Source: Crocinitomicaceae bacterium (GTDB lineage Bacteria; Bacteroidota; Bacteroidia; Flavobacteriales_D; Crocinitomicaceae). From it: 64,000 nt of DNA. The notes beneath the pieces were generated by a model. It worked only from the letters and a program-made list of their open reading frames with translations, had not been told where the DNA came from and ran no database searches. The translations under genes were made by a program, and so were the position numbers. Shown one piece after another: positions 17,703 through 26,239 of this stretch; the first letter of the stretch is position 1; each line of letters begins with the position of its first letter. The stretch spans positions 1,798,001 through 1,862,000 of the forward strand of contig JADJGJ010000001.1 in the NCBI GenBank assembly GCA_016708105.1, read 5' to 3'.

Positions 17703-20469
17703 CTTTTTTTCCCTTTTTTAACTCGCCCAACCTTTTTTTCAATGGTACGGCGCTAAGTGATTTTCCAACCGGTGTTTTTGATTTTGAGGTAGCAGGCGCA
17801 GCTTTTTCCGGTTTTGATGCTTTGCCTTTTTTTGGTGCAGGTTTCAGTGTTTCTTCTTCCACTTCCTCTTCTTCAACGTCAAACAAAATACCTTCAGCAG
17901 AATCTGTTTCATCTTCAATTTCAGGCCAAGGCTCATTCCCAGCAATTGGATGATTCAGTTTTACTTCCTTAACTTTTAATTTTGTGAGATGATTGCCCAC
18001 GGTTTTCATTCCTTTCACATCAATGAATTCATCGAGCTTAATTTTTTTATCAGGCAGATCTTTGGTTTCTTTCAGTCGTTTGTTGAAAGAAATCGTGATT
18101 TCGGGTTTGTACGCCGTAGTTACAACATCCAAGCGCGTGCCTTCAGTTTCAGGAATGAATAATGTTTTTTTATCTGATTTGATTTCAACCAGAAATCTTT
18201 TTACAAAATGCGTATCCTTTTCATGATCAAAATAAACACAAGTAATTGGATGCTCAGGATGCCATTTTTCGATATGAATCAAGTGATCACCAAAACGTGT
18301 TTCAATATCAAAATTTGAAAGTTGTAATTCACCTGTTGAGTATATTGTCAGAATTTTATCATCACCTTTAAATGAGCCAAGGAATGCACCACGACCATCA
18401 ACATTAAGGCGCTGCACAACTTCATCCCACCAAATTTTCCGTGCTGCAAGGGTTGATTCCCCTACTTCTTTCAAGGTAACTTTTGCAATGATTTCTTTGG
18501 TAACTCTGTTTCCTGCAGAGGATCTGTTTTTAATAATCAGCGAACCAAAATCCACATCAAATTTCACACGTTTCAAATGTGGTCTTGGTTTCAAATGCAC
18601 CGTTACAATTTCTCTTTCACCATTTGGATGATAAGAGAAATAGTATACTTCAGAATTTTTAGTTCCTCTAGTTATGAAATATTCTTTATCCCTAGTGATT
18701 GCATTAACAAAGAAACGCTTCATGAGTGTTGGTCCATCTTTGCCGTCACGGTACATGAGATGATAAATGGTTCTTTTATCACCACTTTTCCAAATAGCTG
18801 CGTGCATGATGTCTTTGCCGATAAATTTTTTCTCAGCAATTTTGGTAACGATCATCGTACCATTTTTAAAAAACACAATGACGTCATCAATGTCACTGCA
18901 CTCAGCAATAGGGTCTTGTCCTTTTAATCCCCACCCAATAAACCCCTCTTCAGTATCAACATACAATTTACGATTGGCTACTATAACTTTCTTAGCCGAA
19001 ATGGTATCGAATATTTTTATTTCTGTTTTACGTTCTTTCCCTTCACCAAATTTCTTTTTCAAATCTTTGAAATAATCAATGGCAAATTCAGTCAGATTAG
19101 CCAAATGATGTTTTATTTGTTTGAGCTCAGCCTCTAATTGTTTAATGAACTCATCTGCCTTATCAGCATCATGTTTAGTAATGCGACGCATACGCAATTC
19201 CATCAAACGCTTCACATCATCATCCGTTACCGGTCTTTTTATTTTTTTCAGATGTGGCTTGAGTAATTTGTGCGTTATTTCAATTGCCTGCTCATAAGTT
19301 TTTCCATCAAACTTGACGTAAATTTTATTTTCAATGAATATTTTTTCAAGAGATGCAAAATGCCATTCTTCTTCTAATTCTGCTTTCCTGATTTCAAGTT
19401 CTCGTTTCAACAAATGAAGTGTGTGTTGCGTGTTGATACGCAGAATTTCATTCACACTTAAAAAAGCAGGTTTGTTGTCTATGATTACCGAAGTATTAGG
19501 AGAAATAGACATTTCACAATCTGTAAATGCAAAAAGAGCATCAATGGTTTTGTCAGGTGAAACGCCCGGTGCCAGGCTAATAATAATCTCTACTTCTGCT
19601 GCGGTATTGTCTTCAATTTTTTTAATTTTTATTTTGCCTTTATCATTGGCTTTTATCACTGAATCAATGAGTGAAGATGTTGTTGCTCCAAAAGGAATTT
19701 CAGTAATCTTGAGTGTTTTGTTATCTTCTTTGATGATGCGCGCGCGAACCCTAACCTTTCCTCCTCGCTGACCTTCATTATACCCAGAGAAATCAGCCAA
19801 ACCACCATTAGGGAAATCAGGCAAAATATTCGTTTTCTTTCCACGCAGAACGTCAATAGAGGCATCAATTAACTCATTGAAATTATGCGGCAGTACCTTG
19901 CATGCCATTCCCACCGCAATTCCTTCAGCGCCTTGAGCAAGCAGTAATGGAAATTTAATGGGTAATAAAACCGGTTCACGATTTCTGCCGTCATACGAAG
20001 GAATCCAATCAGTAGTTTTTGGATTGAACACAACGTGATTCGCGAATTTTGAAGGACGCGCTTCAATATAACGTGGAGCAGCAGCTGAATCACCGGTTAA
20101 AATATTTCCCCAGTTTCCTTGTGTATCAATCAATAAATCTTTTTGTCCTAACTGCACCAATGCATCACCAATAGAAGCGTCACCATGCGGATGATACTTC
20201 ATGGTATTTCCAATGATGTTGGCTACTTTATTGTATCTGCCATCATCCATCTCTTTCATAGAATGCAGGATACGGCGTTGCACAGGTTTAAGCCCATCCA
20301 TTAATGCAGGTACAGCTCTTTCAAGAATCACATACGATGCATAATCAAGAAACCAATCACGATATAAACCAGACAACGGGACAATGGCGTCTTTATCCCC
20401 ATTTTGCGCTAAACCGGCATTGGGGTCAAATGAAGGATTGTCATTTATTTCGTCTGATTCGTCCTGCAT
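17677..20469 (-). CDS. parC: DNA topoisomerase IV subunit A
   Basis: A 930-residue type IIA topoisomerase A subunit that decatenates chromosomes with ParE. Active-site Tyr134 lies in APRYIEARP, and the drug-pocket helix is HPHGDASIGD. A canonical GyrA box is absent, and the C-terminal part is a degenerate propeller followed by a low-complexity acidic then Lys/Ala/Pro-rich tail, consistent with ParC rather than GyrA. An exact -7 box lies just upstream. Its partner parE is 3.8 kb upstream on the same strand, separated by four genes. The 3' end overlaps the start of a propeller lipoprotein. Confidence 0.9.
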   Translation of the reverse strand: MQDESDEINDNPSFDPNAGLAQNGDKDAIVPLSGLYRDWFLDYASYVILERAVPALMDGLKPVQRRILHSMKEMDDGRYNKVANIIGNTMKYHPHGDASIGDALVQLGQKDLLIDTQGNWGNILTGDSAAAPRYIEARPSKFANHVVFNPKTTDWIPSYDGRNREPVLLPIKFPLLLAQGAEGIAVGMACKVLPHNFNELIDASIDVLRGKKTNILPDFPNGGLADFSGYNEGQRGGKVRVRARIIKEDNKTLKITEIPFGATTSSLIDSVIKANDKGKIKIKKIEDNTAAEVEIIISLAPGVSPDKTIDALFAFTDCEMSISPNTSVIIDNKPAFLSVNEILRINTQHTLHLLKRELEIRKAELEEEWHFASLEKIFIENKIYVKFDGKTYEQAIEITHKLLKPHLKKIKRPVTDDDVKRLMELRMRRITKHDADKADEFIKQLEAELKQIKHHLANLTEFAIDYFKDLKKKFGEGKERKTEIKIFDTISAKKVIVANRKLYVDTEEGFIGWGLKGQDPIAECSDIDDVIVFFKNGTMIVTKIAEKKFIGKDIMHAAIWKSGDKRTIYHLMYRDGKDGPTLMKRFFVNAITRDKEYFITRGTKNSEVYYFSYHPNGEREIVTVHLKPRPHLKRVKFDVDFGSLIIKNRSSAGNRVTKEIIAKVTLKEVGESTLAARKIWWDEVVQRLNVDGRGAFLGSFKGDDKILTIYSTGELQLSNFDIETRFGDHLIHIEKWHPEHPITCVYFDHEKDTHFVKRFLVEIKSDKKTLFIPETEGTRLDVVTTAYKPEITISFNKRLKETKDLPDKKIKLDEFIDVKGMKTVGNHLTKLKVKEVKLNHPIAGNEPWPEIEDETDSAEGILFDVEEEEVEEETLKPAPKKGKASKPEKAAPATSKSKTPVGKSLSAVPLKKRLGELKKGKKDDRQQKLF

Positions 20470-20486
20470 ATTTTTTGAATGACCTG

Positions 20487-20494
20487 CAAATTTA
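20487..20494 (-). promoter_or_regulatory. parC -7 promoter box
   Basis: On the minus strand TAAATTTG is an exact TAnnTTTG match ending 17 bases before the parC ATG, predicting a leader of about 10 bases. I see no good -33. It implies that parC is transcribed independently of parE. Confidence 0.5.
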
Positions 20495-20562
20495 GCATCT
20501 GAAGCTTAATAAATCCGCGGATAATCAGTCTTTTTATTAACAGAACGGTATTATTATTTAGC

Positions 20563-20570
20563 TATTTTTG
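20563..20570 (+). promoter_or_regulatory. -7 box upstream of the GT87 gene
   Basis: TATTTTTG matches TAnnTTTG exactly, 17 bases before the ATG at 20588. It is arranged divergently with the parC promoter box at 20494-20487. Confidence 0.5.
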
Positions 20571-20587
20571 CCAAGTTAATACGATTC

Positions 20588-21775
20588 ATGGTCTCCCGAC
20601 AATTCATCTGGTCAATTATCATTGCTTTGATTTTCTTCACAGCCATGGTGGCAGTTGAAATACATAACGAACGTTTTTACATGAATGATTTTAAGGTGTA
20701 TTACGAAGCCAGTTCTGATTTTTTATCTGGAAAAAACCCTTATCATGAGGCTTATGGGTTAAGTTCAGGGTACTACAAATATGCACCGGCTACACTCCCG
20801 TTTTTTGCTCTTTATCATGTAGCTCATTTTGAGGCCGCCAAAATGATTCATTACCTGATTTGTTCAGCGATGTTTGTTTTGTCTTTAATTATGATTGTCA
20901 ATTATTTAAAGCCAACTAATAAAAGTAATAATTCACGCTACCTCTTGCTATTTGCAATAGGACTTGTTGTTGCCGCTGTTCACCTGACCAGAGAAATGCA
21001 TTTAGGTAATATTAATCTTGTGCTGATTTTTTTAGTCGTGGCTTTTGCGTTTATGTATGGGAAGAATCACAAGCTTGTTGCGACAGCATGCTTTGCAGCG
21101 GTTCTTCTGCTGAAGCCATACATGATTCTTCTTGGTCTGCCACTGATTTTTAAGAGAGAATGGAAAATGATTTTTCAAACAGCAGCCATAATTATTCTTC
21201 TTTCAATTGTCCCCATACTTTTTACTGGACTTGATATGTTTATTTCCATGTACAAAGCATGGTTTAATAATATGCTAACGCATAATGAAGGTATGTTTAG
21301 TGAGCATACTATTACTTCAATAATCAATGCTTACACGGGCCTAAGCCTGACTCCGACATGGAATTTCATTTTCTATTTGATTGCCGGTTTGCTTTTTATT
21401 ATGTTGAGATTTTCTTATTTCACTCGTTACAAACAATACACACAGCCATTGTTTTTGCTTGATATTTTTGCACAGCTAGCTATTTTACCAAACTTAATGA
21501 TTACAGACAGTCAACATTTCCTCTTCACCATTCCATTGGTTTGTCTTTTGATTTTTTATTTAATAAAAGAAAACCGTTTGTTGAACTGGGTTGTTTTTAC
21601 GCTGCTTATTTTCTTTTATGGTGCAAACTCAAATGATCTATTGGGAAATCCTTTATCTGACACGTTTGATCGTTATTCTACCATTGGATTGGCAAATCTA
21701 TTGCTGATTGGTTGGACTTGGGTGATCTGGAATAAGAAAATAAAACGACAGGAAATTACTTTTTCTTCTTTGTAA
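20588..21775 (+). CDS. GT87 family membrane glycosyltransferase (DUF2029)
   Basis: A 395-residue polytopic inner-membrane protein with about ten hydrophobic helices and a GT-C-type first periplasmic loop containing acidic residues in NDFKVYYEAS and the Tyr-rich GKNPYHEAYG...YKYAP. This matches the GT87/DUF2029 family, whose characterised members are mannosyltransferases using polyprenyl-phosphate sugars. The acceptor is unknown here and no other cell-surface sugar gene is next to it. The 3' end overlaps the convergent TPR gene by 20 bases. Confidence 0.75.
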   Translation: MVSRQFIWSIIIALIFFTAMVAVEIHNERFYMNDFKVYYEASSDFLSGKNPYHEAYGLSSGYYKYAPATLPFFALYHVAHFEAAKMIHYLICSAMFVLSLIMIVNYLKPTNKSNNSRYLLLFAIGLVVAAVHLTREMHLGNINLVLIFLVVAFAFMYGKNHKLVATACFAAVLLLKPYMILLGLPLIFKREWKMIFQTAAIIILLSIVPILFTGLDMFISMYKAWFNNMLTHNEGMFSEHTITSIINAYTGLSLTPTWNFIFYLIAGLLFIMLRFSYFTRYKQYTQPLFLLDIFAQLAILPNLMITDSQHFLFTIPLVCLLIFYLIKENRLLNWVVFTLLIFFYGANSNDLLGNPLSDTFDRYSTIGLANLLLIGWTWVIWNKKIKRQEITFSSL

Positions 21776-22883
21776 TAAAGAATACAACTGCTGCAACCGG
21801 AATGACAATTAGGATGATGATCATAACCCATGATTTCATTGGATTAGGTTCAGCATGATTTTCTACAGGGAATTCATCCGTAGAAGTTAACACAGTGCCT
21901 TCATCAGAAAAAGTTGGAACCATCAACGCCGACAGAGAATCATACGATGCTTTATATTCCTGAGCCTTAGTAATACTATCCATTTGAATATACACGTTGA
22001 AAAGCGCAAGATAATTATCTGTCAATTCTTTTTGCAAGTGATGTATTTCAGCAATTTCTGCACCTCTTAGCCCATGCTCTTCTGCTTGCGTTTCATTTTT
22101 GCGCAATAAGTACAGGTAAGCCATTTGAGCATGTGTGTATGATAACCATCTATAATCATCATTGCGCTCAGCGTTTTTAAGCACAATCTTATAATACTTC
22201 AGTGCTTGCCCATAATCATCAATCAATAAATAATACCTGGCAATAGAGCTCATGGAGGCATTGCTGGTATTTTTAAAATTATTCTCACGCTCAATTGCTA
22301 GTACTTCAGCATAAGCATCAATGGCGGAAAGTGTGTCTCCTGAATCTTCGTATATTCCTCCCAGATATGCGTTTAATTCAGATTGGGCGGTAATATCTTC
22401 CAATTGTTCAGCCACAGAGATTGCACGGCTGTTGTAGTCAAGAGCTAGTCTAAAGTTGTCAGATGCAGAATAGATATAACTTAGCCCTTTGTAAATACTC
22501 ATTTCTGATATTTTATCTTCAAGACGCAGAGCAATAGGTAGTGCTGCATCATAATGCGTTTGTGACTTTTTGTAGTTGAGCAGATATGCCATTTGAATAT
22601 GAGCTACTGCTACATGAGCATTCAAAAGACCTTGATCATAATTCAACTCACTTGCTAAATCAAGAGCTAATGTTGCGTATTCAAGCGATTTTGTGTAATC
22701 AATTGCAAGATATTCATCAGATAAATGATTGTACACATCAACTCTGGATGTGTCTTCACTGTCATTCATTAATAGCACAATCAATGAATCAATGGTAGTA
22801 TTTGTAGAGTCTTGCGCCTTCACATCAAGTGAAGAAGCCAGCATACCAAAGGTAACCAATACGACAAATAAAAATCTTTTCAT
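21756..22883 (-). CDS. TPR protein with C-terminal membrane anchor
   Basis: A 375-residue protein with an N-terminal signal peptide (MKRFLFVVLVTFGMLASSLDVKA), a central array of TPR-like helices (about residues 45-320, for example SEYLAIDYTKSLEYATLALDLA and LLIDDYGQALKYYKIVLKNAE), and a single C-terminal transmembrane helix followed by KKKK. The repeats would be periplasmic with a short cytoplasmic tail. The layout resembles the sensor half of Bacteroidota TPR histidine kinases without the kinase. The start is supported by an exact -7 box at 22905-22898. Confidence 0.75.
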   Translation of the reverse strand: MKRFLFVVLVTFGMLASSLDVKAQDSTNTTIDSLIVLLMNDSEDTSRVDVYNHLSDEYLAIDYTKSLEYATLALDLASELNYDQGLLNAHVAVAHIQMAYLLNYKKSQTHYDAALPIALRLEDKISEMSIYKGLSYIYSASDNFRLALDYNSRAISVAEQLEDITAQSELNAYLGGIYEDSGDTLSAIDAYAEVLAIERENNFKNTSNASMSSIARYYLLIDDYGQALKYYKIVLKNAERNDDYRWLSYTHAQMAYLYLLRKNETQAEEHGLRGAEIAEIHHLQKELTDNYLALFNVYIQMDSITKAQEYKASYDSLSALMVPTFSDEGTVLTSTDEFPVENHAEPNPMKSWVMIIILIVIPVAAVVFFITKKKK

Positions 22884-22897
22884 GCTTAACGAATGGG

Positions 22898-22905
22898 CAA
22901 ATTTA
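22898..22905 (-). promoter_or_regulatory. -7 box upstream of the anchored TPR gene
   Basis: Minus-strand TAAATTTG is an exact TAnnTTTG match ending 15 bases before the ATG at 22883. The same octamer precedes parC and parE. Confidence 0.5.
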
Positions 22906-23061
22906 GAGGATTATCTCAACTGACAGCCATGAAAATAGAAAAAAGACGACTGAATTTTGGAATTAACAGATCAGTTCCCCCATTGTCAGGATGAATTTTC
23001 AGGCAAAATTCTTATACATGGAATAAAATTTGTAGCTTAGTTTCACAAAACCATTTTTACT

Positions 23062-23535
23062 ATGAAATTATTACTTTCTGTTTTGTTCATTGCATTTGCC
23101 TGTCAAATGAATGCACAGATTTCTTTTAATACCGGCGATGCTGATCTGGATGCTGACTTAAATGTCATCAATACCAGTGCTAAAAATGATCTTTCAGCAT
23201 TCAAAACTGATTTGATGAATACGTTTGGCGTTACGTCAAAAAATTTAGATTACATGGTATCTATCAATATGGAGCCGGGAGAAATGTTTTTAGCCTTAGA
23301 AATTTCAAGTGCAGTAAACAAACCTATTGAGGAAGTCATTGATGTGTATGAGCAAAACCGTGATAAAGGTTGGGGCTACATTGCTCAGCAAATGGGAATT
23401 AAGCCGGGATCACCTGAGTTTCATGCGCTAAAAGAAAAATCAAAAACTAAAAAAGATAATTCGTCTAAATCCAATAATGGTGGTAATTCAGAGAATAACA
23501 ACGGAAAAGGAAATACCTCAAAAAAGAAAAAATAA
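23062..23535 (+). CDS. Hypothetical secreted protein
   Basis: A 157-residue exported protein I cannot assign. It has a signal peptide (MKLLLSVLFIAFACQMNAQ), a mature domain of about 100 residues that looks mainly helical (GDADLDADLN..., IEEVIDVYEQNRDKGWGYIAQQMGIKPGSPEF), and a C-terminal 35-residue low-complexity Asn/Gly/Lys tail ending in KKKK. The tail suggests disorder or interaction with the acidic cell surface. The next gene begins at the base after its stop, so the two are probably co-translated. Confidence 0.7.
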   Translation: MKLLLSVLFIAFACQMNAQISFNTGDADLDADLNVINTSAKNDLSAFKTDLMNTFGVTSKNLDYMVSINMEPGEMFLALEISSAVNKPIEEVIDVYEQNRDKGWGYIAQQMGIKPGSPEFHALKEKSKTKKDNSSKSNNGGNSENNNGKGNTSKKKK

Positions 23536-24234
23536 ATGTTAATCAAATCATTTCAAAATGCCGGTATTTTTCTGCTGGCATTTTTTTTTGTTTCCCAGGC
23601 ACATAGCCAAAGATTTATTGAAAGAGAAAGGAACACGTGTGAAAGTGAGTCCCTTTATCTTGAATTGAATAAGCAAAATACTTTTTATTTGAGCAATGCT
23701 ATGATGCCAAGTTTGGAAAACGTATCACAAATAAAATCATTCAAGGTAATTGCACCTGATTTCAATATTGTCAGAACGGACAAGGAACATCAAGAAGTTG
23801 ATTTGATTCCTCTTAAAACGGGTTCGTGTACAATCCGTTTCGTGATTAAGACAGCATCTAATGAAAAAATAACCTATGAGAAAACATATCAAGTTGTCAC
23901 CTTACCTGAATTGACAATAACCATTGCCAGTTCAGCACCCGGACACGATTTCATTTGGCTTAAATTAACGGATGAAACCGGTTTTGATTGCACTGACGAG
24001 TACGGTCTCTGCTTGATTAAATATTCACTTACTGATTCAACCGGAGAATTGAAAACAAATGGCACAATCTGTCATGACCCTGATTTCTTTCCAAGCGTTT
24101 CACTCAAAGGAATTCAGCAATATTTTACTGTTCATGATTTACTCTCATTGGAATTTTCAACCATACATAAAAAGTATGGACTGGTGAATCCGGTGAAGCG
24201 ATGTACGATTGAAATAAAAACTTTGTGGGAGTGA
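23536..24234 (+). CDS. Hypothetical secreted protein
   Basis: A 232-residue exported protein, family not recognised. A signal peptide (residues about 1-25, ending AHSQ) precedes an alternating, beta-rich region with six cysteines, consistent with Ig-like sandwich domains. The middle section (KVIAPDFNIVRTDKEHQEVDLIP...) recalls the Ig-like C-terminal domains of GldM-type proteins, but the resemblance is weak. It abuts the preceding small secreted protein with no gap and ends one base from the convergent parE stop. Confidence 0.65.
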   Translation: MLIKSFQNAGIFLLAFFFVSQAHSQRFIERERNTCESESLYLELNKQNTFYLSNAMMPSLENVSQIKSFKVIAPDFNIVRTDKEHQEVDLIPLKTGSCTIRFVIKTASNEKITYEKTYQVVTLPELTITIASSAPGHDFIWLKLTDETGFDCTDEYGLCLIKYSLTDSTGELKTNGTICHDPDFFPSVSLKGIQQYFTVHDLLSLEFSTIHKKYGLVNPVKRCTIEIKTLWE

Positions 24235-24235
24235 A

Positions 24236-26077
24236 TTACAACACTTCTTCCACGCGCAAGTTGTCAATAATAAATTCTTGCCTTGAAGGTGTGTTTTTCC
24301 CCATGTAATATTCAAGTACATCTTCAATACGCGCATCTTTTCCAATCATTACAGGGTCAAGACGCATGTCTGGTCCAATAAAATTCTTAAACTCGTCTGG
24401 TGATATTTCTCCAAGCCCTTTGAAGCGGGTTATTTCAGGATTTTTACCTAGCTTTTCAATGGCAGCAAGACGCTCTTCATCAGAATAACAATAGATGGTT
24501 TCTTTTTTATTTCGTACCCTGAATAAAGGAGTTTGTAAAATATAAACATGTCCTTTTCTTACCAAATCAGGAAAAAACTGAAGAAAAAAAGTAAGCAAAA
24601 GCAAGCGGATGTGCATACCGTCAACATCGGCATCAGTAGCAATTACAACGTTGTTATATCTCAAATCTTCAATGCTGTCTTCAATGTTTAACGCAGCCTG
24701 CAGCAAATTAAATTCTTCATTTTCATAAACTACTTTTTTGGTAAGACCATACGAATTCAAGGGCTTACCGCGCAAACTAAAAACCGCTTGTGTTCCTACA
24801 TCTCGTGATTTAGTTATTGAACCAGAAGCTGAATCACCCTCCGTAATAAAGATAGTGGTCTCTTCTCCCCTTTCTACTTTTGGATCATTTAAATGTAAAC
24901 GACAATCACGTAATTTTTTATTGTGAAGATTTGCTTTTTTTGCACGCTCTCTGGCTAATTTTTGAATGCCTGACAATTCTTTGCGTTCACGCTCTGATTC
25001 ACGTATTTTTTTCTCAAGTGTATCAGCAATTTCAGGATTTTTATGGAGGAAATTATCCAATTTCTCCTTTAAAAAATCCATCACAAAAGTGCGTATAGAT
25101 TTACCATTTGGCTCAATTTCTTGAGATCCCAGTTTAGTCTTAGTTTGCGATTCAAATACCGGCTCAATAACTTTGATAGATATTGCCGCAACAATAGATT
25201 GGCGAATATCAACGGCCTCATAATTTTTTCCGTAAAAATCTTTAATCACCTTTGCAACAGCTTCTCTAAAGGCGGATAAATGAGTACCTCCTTGTGTGGT
25301 ATGTTGTCCGTTTACAAATGAATAATAGTTTTCACCGTATGAGCGTATGTGAGTAAAGGCAATTTCAATGTCTTCTCCTTCAAGATGTATGATTGGATAA
25401 AGTGGTTCACTCTCCATGTTATCTTGCAGCAAATCTTGTAAACCATTTTCTGAAATAAATTTTTCACCATTGAAATGAATGGTCAAACCACGATTTAAGT
25501 AACAATAATTCCAAAATAATTTATGCAGATACGGGGCGCGAAAACTAAAATTTTTAAAAATAGATCCGTCCGGTATGAACTCAATATAGGTCCCGTCTTT
25601 CTCAGTTGTTTTTGCAACCTTTTCATCTTTAAGTAATTCACCTTTAGTAAAGGATGCTCGTTTTCTTTGCCCCTCACGATATGATTCTACCACAAAATGA
25701 TCACTCAACGCATTCACCGCTTTGGTACCAACCCCATTCAACCCCACTGATTTTTTAAATGCTTTTGAATCGTACTTCCCTCCGGTGTTGATTTTAGAAA
25801 CGCAATCAATTACTTTTCCTAGAGGAATACCTCTGCCAAAGTCGCGTACTGATGTAAGACCGTCTTTTATTTTGACTTCAATTTTTTTTCCATTGCCCAT
25901 CACAAATTCATCAATAGAATTGTCCATCACCTCTTTTACAAGAACATAGATACCGTCATCTGCAGCCCCGCCATCACCAAGCTTACCTATATACATACCG
26001 GGTCTCATGCGGATATGTTCTTTCCAATCAAGTGAACGGATATTCTCTTCAGTATAGGAGACTTTTTGTTGTGCCAT
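24236..26077 (-). CDS. parE: DNA topoisomerase IV subunit B
   Basis: A 613-residue ATPase subunit of topoisomerase IV. The GHKL ATPase domain includes [10 protein letters not shown], the GRGIP loop and the [15 protein letters not shown] lid; the TOPRIM domain includes EGDSASG and [10 protein letters not shown]. It lacks the long TOPRIM insertion of many GyrB proteins, and pairing with the gyrase-box-less ParC at 17677 favours ParE. An exact -7 box lies just upstream. Confidence 0.9.
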   Translation of the reverse strand: MAQQKVSYTEENIRSLDWKEHIRMRPGMYIGKLGDGGAADDGIYVLVKEVMDNSIDEFVMGNGKKIEVKIKDGLTSVRDFGRGIPLGKVIDCVSKINTGGKYDSKAFKKSVGLNGVGTKAVNALSDHFVVESYREGQRKRASFTKGELLKDEKVAKTTEKDGTYIEFIPDGSIFKNFSFRAPYLHKLFWNYCYLNRGLTIHFNGEKFISENGLQDLLQDNMESEPLYPIIHLEGEDIEIAFTHIRSYGENYYSFVNGQHTTQGGTHLSAFREAVAKVIKDFYGKNYEAVDIRQSIVAAISIKVIEPVFESQTKTKLGSQEIEPNGKSIRTFVMDFLKEKLDNFLHKNPEIADTLEKKIRESERERKELSGIQKLARERAKKANLHNKKLRDCRLHLNDPKVERGEETTIFITEGDSASGSITKSRDVGTQAVFSLRGKPLNSYGLTKKVVYENEEFNLLQAALNIEDSIEDLRYNNVVIATDADVDGMHIRLLLLTFFLQFFPDLVRKGHVYILQTPLFRVRNKKETIYCYSDEERLAAIEKLGKNPEITRFKGLGEISPDEFKNFIGPDMRLDPVMIGKDARIEDVLEYYMGKNTPSRQEFIIDNLRVEEVL

Positions 26078-26099
26078 TTCCTGTTTCTTAAATGAACCT

Positions 26100-26107
26100 C
26101 AAATTTA
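26100..26107 (-). promoter_or_regulatory. parE -7 promoter box
   Basis: Minus-strand TAAATTTG is an exact TAnnTTTG match ending 22 bases upstream of the parE ATG at 26077. The same octamer stands before parC, which could give the two subunits similar expression although they are not in one operon. Confidence 0.5.
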
Positions 26108-26224
26108 GCCCTAATTGAGCATAAATGCCCATTTTTACTTAAATAGAATTATTAACAACCAGTAGTTTAACCTCCTTTGCAATAATGAAAGCTGCTTTGC
26201 GTTAAGCATTCACGGTCTATTCCT

Positions 26225-26232
26225 TACTTTTG
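26225..26232 (+). promoter_or_regulatory. -7 box immediately before the TonB receptor
   Basis: TACTTTTG matches TAnnTTTG exactly. It ends only seven bases before the TTG start codon at 26240, so transcription from it would begin at or next to the start codon. A TTTG at 26196-26199 is 25 bases upstream, longer than the usual spacer. Confidence 0.4.
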
Positions 26233-26239
26233 TCAAACT

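Noticed and set aside
23062..24234. Toxin-antitoxin pair from two adjoining small genes
   Set aside because: Both products have signal peptides and are secreted, and neither shows a toxin or antitoxin motif.
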